Source: Sphingobium sp. BYY-5 (lineage in GTDB: Bacteria > Pseudomonadota > Alphaproteobacteria > Sphingomonadales > Sphingomonadaceae). From it: DNA of 64,000 nucleotides. The notes below the pieces were generated by a model that was not told where the DNA came from, ran no database searches, and saw nothing but the letters and a program-made list of their open reading frames with translations. Location of the stretch: contig NZ_JALEBH010000001.1 of the NCBI RefSeq assembly GCF_022758885.1, positions 3,193,501-3,257,500 on the forward strand, read 5' to 3'. This document shows, in pieces, positions 26,085 through 35,051 of this stretch. The translations under genes and the position numbers were made by a program. The first letter of the stretch is position 1. Each line of letters opens with the position of its first letter.

Positions 26085-26678
26085 ATGCGTCATTTTCTTG
26101 CATCGGTTGCGGCATTGGCTGCTCTATCGCTCTGCGCGAGTGTCGCGCGCGCCGAAACTCTCACCTATGGCTACGACGAGCTGGGCCGGCTGGTAGGCGC
26201 GGTGTCGGATAGAGGGCCTGCAGCAACCACCACCACCATTTATCTCTATGACAAGGCGGACAACCGTTCTGTTGTATTTGTAGCGAAGGCTGATGCAACA
26301 AAGCGGCCGGTTTTTACCTTTTTCGAGCCAAGCCGCGGCCATTTTTATACGCTCGGCTTTTTGGAGGGGCATAATGCCGGCATGGATGCAGCCGGTCCTA
26401 CCTTCTATCTTTATACTTCGGGGGGTTCAGGGCGCTACGCCCTCTATCGCTGCTACGATGCGGCTGGGGGCAATCATTTTGTCACCGCCTCCAGCAACTG
26501 CGAAGGACAGACGGTGGAGGGCATTCTCGGCTATTCGGCCGCCTCGAACGCAGCGGGTCTGACCGAACTGCATCGCTGCTTCCGGGCAAGCGATACAGAT
26601 CATCTGGTTACCGCCAACATGGCGGAATGCACAAATTATGGCTATGCCTATGTCCAGTCCTTGGGCTTTGTCCCTTGA
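26085..26678 (+). CDS. Secreted single-YD-unit protein with DUF5648-like domain
   Basis: 197 residues from the ATG at 26085 (GGGGG just upstream; signal peptide MRHFLASVAALAALSLCASV, cleavage near ARA). Next comes one YD/RHS unit (TYGYDELGRLVGAV ... YLYDKADNR, about residues 27-60). The C-terminal part repeats the pattern RxHFYT / YRCYDAAGGNHFVT / LHRCFRASDTDHLVT with GY, the DUF5648-type repeat found on secreted and surface proteins. There are no RHS barrel, core box or toxin tip. It is the first of four proteins here with the same N-terminal layout. It lies 93 bases ahead of virB2 on the same strand, so it may share the T4SS transcript. Confidence 0.75.
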   Translation: MRHFLASVAALAALSLCASVARAETLTYGYDELGRLVGAVSDRGPAATTTTIYLYDKADNRSVVFVAKADATKRPVFTFFEPSRGHFYTLGFLEGHNAGMDAAGPTFYLYTSGGSGRYALYRCYDAAGGNHFVTASSNCEGQTVEGILGYSAASNAAGLTELHRCFRASDTDHLVTANMAECTNYGYAYVQSLGFVP

Positions 26679-26771
26679 GGCATCCCGTCAGTCCACGAGT
26701 GTTGATATTATTTGCAGCCGGGCCGCGTTGCGGACATAGCGGTTTGCAAGGTAGGAATCGGGGGTTTTTGC

Positions 26772-27104
26772 ATGTTTCGCGCATTCTATGGGGTTGGCGC
26801 ATCTGTTCGCTTATGGCTCTCCCTGATGTCCCTGGCTCCCACGTCCCTGTTTGCCCAGACCGGCTATGGCGATCCTGCCGGTTCCGGCCCGATCGTTGGT
26901 GCTTTGCAATGGCTGCAGGGTACGTTGCTGGGCACGGTTGCGACCGTGGCGGCCGTTATCGCGGTGGCTGCTGTCGGCTTCATGATGCTGACCGGCCGGA
27001 TGAACTGGCGTTATGGCGCGGTGGTGATCCTGGGCTGCTTCATCCTGTTCGGCGCGGCGAGCATCGTTGGCGGGATCCAGTCCACCGCTTCGGCCGGCTA
27101 CTGA
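26772..27104 (+). CDS. virB2: VirB2/TrbC-family T4SS pilin
   Basis: 110 residues. A long signal peptide (about residues 1-29, ending SLFAQ), then two hydrophobic helices (TLLGTVATVAAVIAVAAVGF and VVILGCFILFGAASIVGG) joined by a short charged loop (MLTGRMNWRYG) are the VirB2 pilin signature. It would be processed, inserted in the inner membrane and assembled into the pilus or conduit. It opens the eight-gene virB operon, with virB3 three bases on. Confidence 0.9.
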   Translation: MFRAFYGVGASVRLWLSLMSLAPTSLFAQTGYGDPAGSGPIVGALQWLQGTLLGTVATVAAVIAVAAVGFMMLTGRMNWRYGAVVILGCFILFGAASIVGGIQSTASAGY

Positions 27105-27107
27105 GCG

Positions 27108-27392
27108 GTGAGCCAGCTCGACCGCGACACGCTGTTCGTGGCCCTGGCAAGGCCGCAGATGTTCGCCGGCGTCACCTACAGCTTCTTCGTCATCAACGCG
27201 ATCGTCACCACCGAACTGTTCCTGGTTCTCAAATCGGTCTGGGTGCTGCTTGCCGCAGTCGTCATCCATGTCATCGGCTATCTCGCCTGCTTGCGTGAAC
27301 CCAACATATTCGACCTGTGGCTGGTCAAGGCCGCCCGTTGCCCCCGCATTCCCAACTATCGGCTATGGCGCTGCAATTCCTATCAACCTTGA
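27108..27392 (+). CDS. virB3: VirB3-family T4SS inner-membrane protein
   Basis: 94 residues from the GTG at 27108, three bases after the virB2 stop. DTLFVALARPQMFAGVTYSFF and a hydrophobic pair of segments (about residues 20-60) followed by LREPNIFDLWLVKA are characteristic of VirB3, which docks the VirB4 ATPase to the inner membrane. The 3' end overlaps virB4 by 28 bases, so expression of the two is tightly linked. Confidence 0.9.
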   Translation: MSQLDRDTLFVALARPQMFAGVTYSFFVINAIVTTELFLVLKSVWVLLAAVVIHVIGYLACLREPNIFDLWLVKAARCPRIPNYRLWRCNSYQP

Positions 27393-29752
27393 GCGCGACC
27401 GAGAAAGCGGCGAGGCGTGAGCGATCGGTCGGCAGCAGGCTGCCCTATGCCGCGCAGATCGACGATCATACGCTGCTGACCCGCGATGGCCTGATGATGC
27501 AGGTCATCCATCTGGGCGGTTTCCTGTTCGAGACCGCCGACACCGACGAACTCAACTATCGTAAGGGGCTGCGTGACGCGATGCTCCAGGCGATCGGCTC
27601 CTCGCGCTTCGCCATCTATCACCATATCGTCCGCCGCCGCGTCGATACGTCGCTTGAGGCTGATTATCCAGACAGCTTCAGCGCGCGGCTGGACGAAGCC
27701 TGGCGTGCACGGTTGGGCACACGCCGCCTCTACGTCAACGATCTCTTCCTCACCATCGTCCGCCGCCCCTTGCAAGGGCGCAGCGGCATTGCCGACCGCC
27801 TGTCGCGCAGGCTGACCGGTGCGAGTTCCTCGGCGGCAGACCGCGCCGCCGACAAGCGCGCGCTCGAAACCGCAACCGAGCAGATCGTCGCGGCGCTCGG
27901 CCATTATCGCCCGCGCGTGCTCAGCAGCTATGAGAGCGAGCACGGCCTCTATTCCGAACCGCTCGAGTTTCTCTCGATGATCCTCAATGGCGAGATGCGG
28001 CCCGTGCGCCTGCCAGAAGGCGATGTCGGCGAGTATCTGCCCTATCGCCGGATCAGCTTCGGTCAGGACATGGTGGAGCTTGGCGCTGCGGAAGACCTTC
28101 CCCGCGAGTATCAGGCCATCCTTTCGATCAAGGATTATCCGGGGAACACCACGCCCGGTATGCTCGACGATCTGCTGCGGCTGCCGGTCGAGATGGTGGT
28201 GAGCCAGAGCTTCGGCTTCGTCGATCGTCAGGCGGGCCTTGGCCGGATGAACCTGGCGCTGCGCCGTATGCGCGCATCGGACGACGAGGCGCTCAGCCTG
28301 CGGGGCGAACTGGGCAGCGCCAAGGATGATCTCGCTGCCGGCCGCGCCGCCTTTGGCGAACATCATCTGACCATCGCCGTGCGCGGGGGCGAGATGGGCC
28401 TGGTCGACGCACAGGTCGCCGAAGTCCAGTCGGCCTTGACCGACCTTGGCCTCATCGCGGTGCGCGAGGAGATAGGCCTGGAAGCTGCCTGGTGGGCGCA
28501 GTTCCCGGGTAACTTCCCCTATATCGCGCGCCGCGCGCTCATCTCGTCGCGCAATTTTGCGAGCCTGGCGAGCTATCATAATTTCCCCAGCGGCCGGGCG
28601 ACGGACAATCATTGGGGCGATGCCGTCACCATCCTGGAATCCACAGCCGCCGGTCCCTATCATTTCAACTTCCATCAAGGGGATTTGGGGAACTTCACCA
28701 TCATCGGCCCGTCAGGCTCGGGCAAGACCGTGGTGCTCAATTTCCTGCTCGCCCAGGCGCGCAAGTTCGCGCCACGGATCATCTTCTTCGACAAGGACCG
28801 GGGCGCTGAACTCTTCATCCGCGCGATTGGCGGCGTCTACGACATATTGCGGCCTGGCATGTCGGCAGCGCTCAACCCGCTCCAGATCGACGACAGCCCT
28901 GAGAACCGCCGCTTCCTGATCGACTGGCTTGGCCGTCTGGTGGCGCTGCCGGGCGAACCGCTGACGCCCCAGGAACTGCTCCACATCCAGGAAGCGGTCG
29001 ATGCGAGCTATGGCGTTCCCAAATCCCATCGCCGCCTGCGCTACGTCGCCCAACTGTTCCGTGGCAGCGAGCGTCCACATGCCAATGATCTCTGGTCGCG
29101 CCTGCGCCCCTGGTGGGGCGAAGGCGAACATGCCTGGCTGTTCGACCATGCGGAGGATCGGATCGACATCGACGCCCTGACCGTCGGTTTCGACATGACC
29201 CGCATCCTCGATACGCCAACCTTGCGCACGCCGGCCATGATGTATCTCTTCCACCGGGTCGAAGAGCGGCTCGACGGCACACCGGCGATCATCGTGATCG
29301 ACGAGGGCTGGAAGGCGCTCGACGACGATATCTTCGTCCACAAGATCAAGGATTGGGAAAAGACGATCCGCAAGCGCAACGGCATCGTCGGCTTCGCCAC
29401 GCAAAGCGCGGAGGACGCCCTGTCGAGCAAGATCGCCAGCGCCATCGTCGAGCAGGCGGCAACCCAGATCTTCATGGCCAATGCCAAGGCGCGGCGCGAG
29501 GATTATTGCGATGGCTTTGGCCTCACGCCCCATGAATATGATCTTGTCCGTAGCCTCGCTGACAATGCGCATTGCTTCCTCATCAAGCATGGCAATGACA
29601 GCGTGGTGGCGCGCCTGAACCTGAGCGGCGAGGCGGACATATTGACGATCCTGTCGGGACGCGAACGCACGGTGCGCCTGCTCGACGAAATACGCGACCG
29701 GGTGGGCGACGACCCGCAGGCCTGGCTTCCCGAACTGCTGAGCGTCGCCTGA
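27365..29752 (+). CDS. virB4: VirB4/CagE-family T4SS ATPase
   Basis: 795 residues from the ATG at 27365, inside the end of virB3. The N-terminal CagE/TrbE/VirB domain is followed by the motor domain: Walker A GPSGSGKTV near residue 448, Walker B IIVIDEGWKAL near 640, and the motif GFATQSAEDAL near 680. VirB4 is the universal energising ATPase of T4SSs, at the cytoplasmic base of the channel. All key residues are intact. It is the longest gene of the operon, and virB6 starts on its last base. Confidence 0.95.
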   Translation: MALQFLSTLSATEKAARRERSVGSRLPYAAQIDDHTLLTRDGLMMQVIHLGGFLFETADTDELNYRKGLRDAMLQAIGSSRFAIYHHIVRRRVDTSLEADYPDSFSARLDEAWRARLGTRRLYVNDLFLTIVRRPLQGRSGIADRLSRRLTGASSSAADRAADKRALETATEQIVAALGHYRPRVLSSYESEHGLYSEPLEFLSMILNGEMRPVRLPEGDVGEYLPYRRISFGQDMVELGAAEDLPREYQAILSIKDYPGNTTPGMLDDLLRLPVEMVVSQSFGFVDRQAGLGRMNLALRRMRASDDEALSLRGELGSAKDDLAAGRAAFGEHHLTIAVRGGEMGLVDAQVAEVQSALTDLGLIAVREEIGLEAAWWAQFPGNFPYIARRALISSRNFASLASYHNFPSGRATDNHWGDAVTILESTAAGPYHFNFHQGDLGNFTIIGPSGSGKTVVLNFLLAQARKFAPRIIFFDKDRGAELFIRAIGGVYDILRPGMSAALNPLQIDDSPENRRFLIDWLGRLVALPGEPLTPQELLHIQEAVDASYGVPKSHRRLRYVAQLFRGSERPHANDLWSRLRPWWGEGEHAWLFDHAEDRIDIDALTVGFDMTRILDTPTLRTPAMMYLFHRVEERLDGTPAIIVIDEGWKALDDDIFVHKIKDWEKTIRKRNGIVGFATQSAEDALSSKIASAIVEQAATQIFMANAKARREDYCDGFGLTPHEYDLVRSLADNAHCFLIKHGNDSVVARLNLSGEADILTILSGRERTVRLLDEIRDRVGDDPQAWLPELLSVA

Positions 29753-30987
29753 TGGAAGGCTGTGCGCCTTTCGACGCGGCCCAGGGCTATGCCATGGCGC
29801 TCACCCGCTATGTCGATTGCCAGGCCGCGCTTCTGGGCGAAGGCGGCTATGCCGCGCTGTCTGCCGGCAACTCTCCCGTCATCCTCGGGCTGGGCGGTCT
29901 GCTCACCATCCTGATCGCCTTCCAGGGCTACCGGCTGCTGTTGGGAGATCAGTTGCAGATCCGCGACGGCATCCTGCTCGTAGCCAAGATCGGCCTGGTC
30001 CTTGCCTTTGCCACCCAGTGGTCCGCCTACAGGTCGGTCGTCTACAATCTCGCGATCGAGGCTCCGCGCGAGGTGCTCGCCTTGCTACCTGGCGCGGGCG
30101 GCGGGACCGGACGCAGTTTCCCGGCGCGGCTGCAAGGCAGCTATCAGTCGATCGCCGAACTCACCCGGCCATCTACTGCCGTACCGCCGGTCAACCCATC
30201 GCCTTCGCCCGATGGCGCCCCGGCGGCGCCTCCTCCTCCCCAAGCCCCGCTCTTATCGCTCGCCGGCAATCCGCTGCTCACCGTAGCGGGCATCCTGCTG
30301 CTGGTGTCGGGCCTTGCAGTCCTCATGTCCGTGCGACTGATCGCGGGCTTGCTGCTTGCGCTCGGGCCGTTATTCTTTGCCTGCCTGCTCTTCGACACGA
30401 CGCGCGGCCTGTTCGAAGGTTGGGTCCGGGCATTGATCGGGACTGCTGTCGCCAGCGTCGCCACCGGCGTGCTGCTGGGGATCGAGATGGCGATCATCGA
30501 GCCACAGCTGGCCGCCCTGATCCAGGCCATGATGGCTGGAACCTTGCCGGTGCTCGCGCCCGGCGAAATCCTCGCCACCATCGTCATCTTCACGCTGGCG
30601 CTGCTGATCGCGCTCTTCGTCTCACTGCGCATGGGGGCCGGCTTCCGCTTCGTGGAGCGTGGTCTTGCCCTTGGTTCCAGTATCTCCGAGCGCTGGCGAA
30701 GCGCCGCGCCTGTGCAACAGGGACAGGAGCGCCCGTCAGGCGCCGCGCAACCGCAGGAGGAGGGCCGATCCCGCGCAGCGATGATCTCCGATTCGATCAG
30801 GATCAGCGATCAATGGGAGACAAGGCCTCTTCTCACTGTAACAGGGCCGGATGCGACGCGGCGGATTGCGCTTTCCGAAAGAAACAGCCCAGGCGACCCC
30901 AGACCCACGCCGCTCGGACAAAGTTACCGGCGCACGGGGCATCAGCGCAAAACGAAGAGCATCAGCCAGCGGAACGGCCGGATATGA
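29752..30987 (+). CDS. virB6: VirB6/TrbL-family T4SS membrane protein
   Basis: 411 residues. The ATG overlaps the virB4 TGA by one base. The TrbL/VirB6 core has several hydrophobic helices (about residues 40-100 and 165-300, including LTVAGILLLVSGLAVLMSVR and the IVIFTLALLIALFVSL stretch), a conserved WVRALIGT motif and a Pro-rich loop near 140-165. The C-terminal ~80 residues are hydrophilic and low in complexity. It forms part of the inner-membrane channel. No virB5 gene lies between virB4 and virB6, unlike the Agrobacterium order. Confidence 0.9.
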   Translation: MEGCAPFDAAQGYAMALTRYVDCQAALLGEGGYAALSAGNSPVILGLGGLLTILIAFQGYRLLLGDQLQIRDGILLVAKIGLVLAFATQWSAYRSVVYNLAIEAPREVLALLPGAGGGTGRSFPARLQGSYQSIAELTRPSTAVPPVNPSPSPDGAPAAPPPPQAPLLSLAGNPLLTVAGILLLVSGLAVLMSVRLIAGLLLALGPLFFACLLFDTTRGLFEGWVRALIGTAVASVATGVLLGIEMAIIEPQLAALIQAMMAGTLPVLAPGEILATIVIFTLALLIALFVSLRMGAGFRFVERGLALGSSISERWRSAAPVQQGQERPSGAAQPQEEGRSRAAMISDSIRISDQWETRPLLTVTGPDATRRIALSERNSPGDPRPTPLGQSYRRTGHQRKTKSISQRNGRI

Positions 30988-31781
30988 GTGACAAGACCCA
31001 CAAAAGCACCAAACCCGCTTCCGACCGCGAAGCCTATTATGCGCGCGCCACCAGTTGGGCGCAGGACGGCCAGGAAAAGCTGCGCCAGTCGCGGCGTATA
31101 GCGTGGCTCGTTGCCGGCATCGCCTGCAGCGTCGCGCTGTTCGCGGTGATCGCGATCGCGCTGATGATGCCGCTCAAGACGGTGGTGCCCTATACGCTGC
31201 TGGTCGATCGCACGACCGGCTATGTCCAGTTGCTCAAGGGCGATGGCCGGCAGACGCTTGCGCCCGACGAAGCGCTGACAAAGTCGCTGCTCGCCCAATA
31301 TGTGATCGCGCGTGAAGAGGTGGACGTGACCAGCGTCCAGGCCAATTATCGCAAGGTGGGCCTCTGGTCGGCCGACCGCGCGCGCAGCGACTATATCGCC
31401 ATGATGGCGCCCACCAATCCGGCCAGCCCCTTCCAGCGCCTGCCCCGTACGACCGTGCTCTCGGTTCGTATCAAGAGCGTCTCGCCGATGGGGCCAGGCG
31501 CGGCCCAGATACGCTTCGAGACCGAGCGGCGGGACCAGGGCCAGAGTGAGGGGCCAAAGGAAGCCTGGGTCGCCATCATCCGCTACCGCTTTGTCGACGC
31601 GGCCATGTCGATGGATGACCGGCTGATCAATCCGCTGGGGTTCCAGGTCTTGCGCTATCGCCGCGACCAGGAATCGCCCGAGCCTGTTGTGGCGGTGAGC
31701 ACGCCAGTGCCGCAAGTCCAGGCCGCGCCTGTGGGCGGGCTGCCGGTCCAGGCAAACATAGCCAGAGTCTCCCAGCCGTGA
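30984..31781 (+). CDS. virB8: VirB8-family T4SS inner-membrane protein
   Basis: 265 residues, ATGA overlap with virB6 at 30984. A short cytoplasmic tail rich in Lys and Ser, one transmembrane helix (about residues 38-60, GIACSVALFAVIAIALMM), then the NTF2-like periplasmic domain (VDRTTGYVQLL ... YVIAREEVDVTSVQANYRKVGLWS) are typical of VirB8. An unusual Pro/Val-rich C-terminal tail extends about 30 residues beyond the domain. It nucleates assembly of the complex. Confidence 0.93.
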   Translation: MSDKTHKSTKPASDREAYYARATSWAQDGQEKLRQSRRIAWLVAGIACSVALFAVIAIALMMPLKTVVPYTLLVDRTTGYVQLLKGDGRQTLAPDEALTKSLLAQYVIAREEVDVTSVQANYRKVGLWSADRARSDYIAMMAPTNPASPFQRLPRTTVLSVRIKSVSPMGPGAAQIRFETERRDQGQSEGPKEAWVAIIRYRFVDAAMSMDDRLINPLGFQVLRYRRDQESPEPVVAVSTPVPQVQAAPVGGLPVQANIARVSQP

Positions 31782-32467
31782 TCCGCATGGCTGCGCCTCT
31801 ACTGCTCGCCCTGCTTGCGGCGCCAGCGGCAGCGGAAGTGATCCCGCAGCCCTCGCCGGGCGATCCGCGCATCCAGACGGTCGACTATGATGGCGATCAG
31901 GTCGTGCGTCTTGGCCTTCAGACCGGCTTTACCGTGGCGATCGAGTTCGCGGCCGATGAGCGGATCGAGAATGTGGCGATAGGCGAGGCGACGGGCTGGC
32001 AGGTGACGCCCAACAAGCGGGCCGATCATCTCTTCATCAAGCCCACCGATGGCGCGATAGACACCAATCTCATCGTGTTGACCGACGCGCGGCGTTACAG
32101 CTTCCTGCTTTCGTCCGGGTCGGTCATGGGCATCAGTCCCTATATCGTGCGCTTCCGCTATGCCGGTATCGATATGGCGCCGCCGACGGTCGTGCATGAC
32201 AGCCAGGCCTCCTATCGCGTCAAGGGCGCGAAAGAACTGATCCCGCAAGGCATGGCTGACGATGGCCTGGCGACCACGATCCGCTGGCCGGCGCAGGTCG
32301 CCATTCCCGCCGTCTATGCGGTAGACGAGCAGGGGGATGAGACGCTGATCAATGGCGCCATGCGCGAGGGCGCGTTCGTGGTCGATGCCATCGCGCCCCG
32401 CTTCATATTCCGCTCGGGCAAGCGCAAGGCGGTCGCCACCCGTCAGGTCGCGAAGGTCCAGCCATGA
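31778..32467 (+). CDS. virB9: VirB9-family T4SS outer-membrane core protein
   Basis: 229 residues from the GTG at 31778 that overlaps the virB8 stop; an in-frame ATG three codons later is an alternative. A signal peptide (LLLALLAAPAAAE) precedes the CagX/VirB9 domain (RIQTVDYDGDQVVRLGLQTGFTVAIEF ... DTNLIVLTDARRYSF ... VRFRYAG). It builds the outer-membrane ring with VirB10 and, normally, the lipoprotein VirB7. No VirB7 lipoprotein gene is present in the cluster, so the ring is either VirB7-free or uses another lipoprotein. Confidence 0.92.
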   Translation: MIRMAAPLLLALLAAPAAAEVIPQPSPGDPRIQTVDYDGDQVVRLGLQTGFTVAIEFAADERIENVAIGEATGWQVTPNKRADHLFIKPTDGAIDTNLIVLTDARRYSFLLSSGSVMGISPYIVRFRYAGIDMAPPTVVHDSQASYRVKGAKELIPQGMADDGLATTIRWPAQVAIPAVYAVDEQGDETLINGAMREGAFVVDAIAPRFIFRSGKRKAVATRQVAKVQP

Positions 32468-33543
32468 GCCAGGAGCAGGACGATCCCCGCTCGGCGCTGG
32501 ACGATCGCACCATCCATCCGAAGGTTCGGATGCCATCATCCGGCCTTTCGGGCGCGGCCATTGCCGGCATATGCGCTGTCCTGGCCATCGGCCTGTTCCT
32601 GATCCTCGACGCCAACCGGCGCGGGAATGAACAAGCCGGCGCCAGGGCCGCGCCCGCCAACGCGACCATCGCCTCGCCGCAGCCACTGTCTCTGCCATTA
32701 CCGCCACCAGCGCCGATCCAGTCTGGTGCCCCAATACCTGTGGCCACAACAAGTTCAGCGCCGCCAGCCCCGCCAATGGCGGAGAACCGCTTCCCTGCGC
32801 CGATGGCGCCGGCCTACATGCCGCCGATGCCATCACCGCTCGCTCCTGCGCCGACAGCTCCCCGCACCAAGGGTGAAGGAGGGGATTCCCCGCTCATCAT
32901 CGATCTGGCTTCGGCCGATGGGCTGGGTAATGCCTCGGCTGCCGCTGGCGGTGCCGGTGACGACCAGGCGGTGCGGGCGAGCGTCATTCGCAATCGCTCC
33001 AGCCTGGTGCCGCAGGGATCGATGATCCGCGCCGTGCTCGAGACGCCGATCGACAGCCGGCGTCCGGGTCTGGTCCGTGCCGTCGTGTCGCGCGATGCGC
33101 GCGGGTTCGATGGCACCCGCGTCCTGATCCCGCGCGGCAGCCGGTTGATCGGCGAGGCATCGGGTGACGCGAAGGAAGGGCAGAAGCGCGTGCTGGTCAC
33201 CTGGACGCGGCTCATCCGGCCCGATGGCGTGGCGATCCGCATCGGCTCGCCTGCCGCCGATGTGCTGGGCGGGGCCGGCATTCGTGGCAAGGTCAACAAT
33301 CATTTCATCGAGCGGTTCGGCAATGCCGTGCTGCAGTCGGCGCTGACCATCGGCGTCAATGTCGCCTCGCGGCCAAGAAGCAACTCGGTGATCGTCGGCT
33401 TGCCCGGGCAGATTGGCGCTGCGGGGCAAAGTTTCCTTCCCAATGTCGATCCGGCGCCGACGATCAAGGTTGCATCGGGGGCCGAGATATCGGTGTTCGT
33501 GGCGCGGGACCTGGACTTCAGCGGCACGGGACTGCGGCGATGA
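32464..33543 (+). CDS. virB10: VirB10/TrbI-family T4SS core protein
   Basis: 359 residues, ATGA overlap with virB9. One transmembrane helix (about residues 27-50) is followed by a long Pro/Ala-rich periplasmic segment (about 55-145), and then the VirB10 beta-barrel domain (VPQGSMIRAVLETPIDSRRPG ... GTRVLIPRGSRLIGEA ... VFVARDLDFSG). It spans the envelope and links both membranes. All parts of the family layout are present, so the machine's scaffold looks complete. Confidence 0.95.
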   Translation: MSQEQDDPRSALDDRTIHPKVRMPSSGLSGAAIAGICAVLAIGLFLILDANRRGNEQAGARAAPANATIASPQPLSLPLPPPAPIQSGAPIPVATTSSAPPAPPMAENRFPAPMAPAYMPPMPSPLAPAPTAPRTKGEGGDSPLIIDLASADGLGNASAAAGGAGDDQAVRASVIRNRSSLVPQGSMIRAVLETPIDSRRPGLVRAVVSRDARGFDGTRVLIPRGSRLIGEASGDAKEGQKRVLVTWTRLIRPDGVAIRIGSPAADVLGGAGIRGKVNNHFIERFGNAVLQSALTIGVNVASRPRSNSVIVGLPGQIGAAGQSFLPNVDPAPTIKVASGAEISVFVARDLDFSGTGLRR

Positions 33544-34541
33544 ACAAGGCACGCGCATCGAGCAAGGATGCGACAGAGCCTGTGCTCTCCGACTTTCCCT
33601 TTCTCGACGCCTATCTCGCTCCCATCTCCAGCGTGTTGGTTCAGCCCGATGTGACTGACATCTATATCAACCATCCTGGCGAGATCTGGATCGAGCGTCT
33701 GGGCGGCGGGATCGAGCGCGAGCATGTGCCGGCATTGACGGAAGCCAGCCTGTGGCGGCTGGCGCGGCAGATTGCCAGCCTCTCCCATCAGGGCATCAAC
33801 CGCGAGCATCCGCTTCTCTCCGCGCGGTTGCCTGATGGCTCGCGCGTCCAGATCGTCGCGCCGCCCGCGACGCGCGGTCCGCTGGCCATGGCCATCCGCC
33901 GTCATGTCTCGGCCAATCTGACGCTTGAGGATTATGCCGCAAGCGGCGCGTTCGACGAGCCAGAGGCAGAGGCAAGAGAGACATCGCCCATTGGCCGCGA
34001 CGATCGGGTGTCGATGCTCGCCGATGCGGTGCGGCAGCGCAAGACCATCCTGATCTCGGGCGGCACCTCAACGGGCAAGACGACGTTCCTCAACGCCCTC
34101 ATTCGCGAGATACCGCGCGAAGAACGCCTGATCCTGATCGAGGACACGCCTGAATTGCAGGTCGATCATGCCAATATGGTGGGCCTGGTAGCGGTCAAGG
34201 GCGAGCTGGGGGAAGCCAAGGTCCACGCCGACGATCTGCTCCAGGCTTCGCTGCGTATGCGCCCGGATCGGATCATCCTGGGCGAACTGCGGGGAAGCGA
34301 GGCCTATACGTTCCTGCGCGCCATCAACACTGGCCATCCCGGTTCCATGACCACCATCCACGCTGACACGCCCGCCAAGGCGATCGAGCAACTGGCGCTG
34401 ATCATCCTGCAATCGGGCACACAGCTCAACCGCAACGATATTGCCCATTATATCCGCAGCACCGTCGATCTGTTCGTCCAGCTGGAACGGCGCGGCGGAA
34501 AGCGCATCATCCGCACGATTGCCGACAGGGACGGCCTGTGA
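33540..34541 (+). CDS. virB11: VirB11-family T4SS ATPase
   Basis: 333 residues, ATGA overlap with virB10. Walker A ISGGTSTGKTTFLN near residue 175, the Asp box ILIEDTPELQ, Walker B IILGELRGSEAY and the His box TGHPGSMTTIHAD are intact. This hexameric traffic ATPase switches the channel between pilus assembly and transport. It ends the operon; the second VirB2-like gene lies three bases away on the opposite strand. No virD4 coupling ATPase follows. Confidence 0.95.
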   Translation: MNKARASSKDATEPVLSDFPFLDAYLAPISSVLVQPDVTDIYINHPGEIWIERLGGGIEREHVPALTEASLWRLARQIASLSHQGINREHPLLSARLPDGSRVQIVAPPATRGPLAMAIRRHVSANLTLEDYAASGAFDEPEAEARETSPIGRDDRVSMLADAVRQRKTILISGGTSTGKTTFLNALIREIPREERLILIEDTPELQVDHANMVGLVAVKGELGEAKVHADDLLQASLRMRPDRIILGELRGSEAYTFLRAINTGHPGSMTTIHADTPAKAIEQLALIILQSGTQLNRNDIAHYIRSTVDLFVQLERRGGKRIIRTIADRDGL

Positions 34542-34544
34542 CGA

Positions 34545-34874
34545 TCACCAGCCTTGCGGCAGCGCTGCCCCTGCATAAGGGTCATAGTGTTCCGGCGGTC
34601 GCGGCGGCGGTGGGGGGATTTCGGTCTCTGCGGCAATTTCCCTGGGGACGGCTGTCCGCGAGGCCGGGGCAAGCAAGCCCGCCGCTATGACCGGTGCGCC
34701 GAAGATCAGGAAACAGCCGATAAGCGTCCGCACGCCGCGCCGCCAATCCAGCCGCCCCTCCAACAGCAGGAAGCCCACGATCGCAACTGCAAGGGTGGCG
34801 GCTATGGTCGCGGTAGAGCCAAGGAGCAGTGTCTCGATCCAGCCTATCGCTGCTAATAGTCCGGTCGATTGCAT
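34545..34874 (-). CDS. Second VirB2/TrbC-like protein, facing the virB operon
   Basis: 109 residues. It carries the pilin pattern of two hydrophobic helices (TATIAATLAVAIVGFLLLEG and LIGCFLIFGAPVIAAGLL) around a charged loop (RLDWRRGVR), matching GRMNWRYG in virB2. Unlike virB2 it has no signal peptide ahead of helix one, only 16-20 residues, and it adds a Pro-rich tail (PPPPPRPPEHYDPYAG). It converges on virB11 with a three-base gap. A broken copy of its first 18 codons and upstream DNA lies at 36392-36634. It could be an alternative or minor subunit. Confidence 0.7.
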   Translation of the reverse strand: MQSTGLLAAIGWIETLLLGSTATIAATLAVAIVGFLLLEGRLDWRRGVRTLIGCFLIFGAPVIAAGLLAPASRTAVPREIAAETEIPPPPPRPPEHYDPYAGAALPQGW

Positions 34875-34986
34875 GAAGAACGTTCCTGCAAAAATGATCA
34901 GGCTCGGTCAGATGAACCAACCCATCGGCATTTGCTGGTGCCGATCAATCTCATCTGGCATCCGCGAAGCCAGGGTGCAATGGCTC
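34826..34986. repeat. Duplicated segment, copy 1 (other copy 36473-36634)
   Basis: About 160 bases covering the first codons and upstream DNA of the second VirB2-like gene. They match 36473-36634 in the same orientation (for example CGATCCAGCCTATCGCTGCT is identical in both). It contains a hairpin, ATCGGCA (34924-34930) with TGCCGAT (34939-34945), whose arms differ from copy 2 but still pair. Confidence 0.8.
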
Positions 34987-35051
34987 GATTCATGCGTTCG
35001 CAATTTTAGACGATGTTCAACTACCTATACAGATTGGGGGTAAATTGGGGG

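Noticed and set aside
26772..34541. Conjugative plasmid or ICE transfer region
   Set aside because: No relaxase, coupling protein VirD4, oriT-like sequence or replication gene in the cluster or near it.
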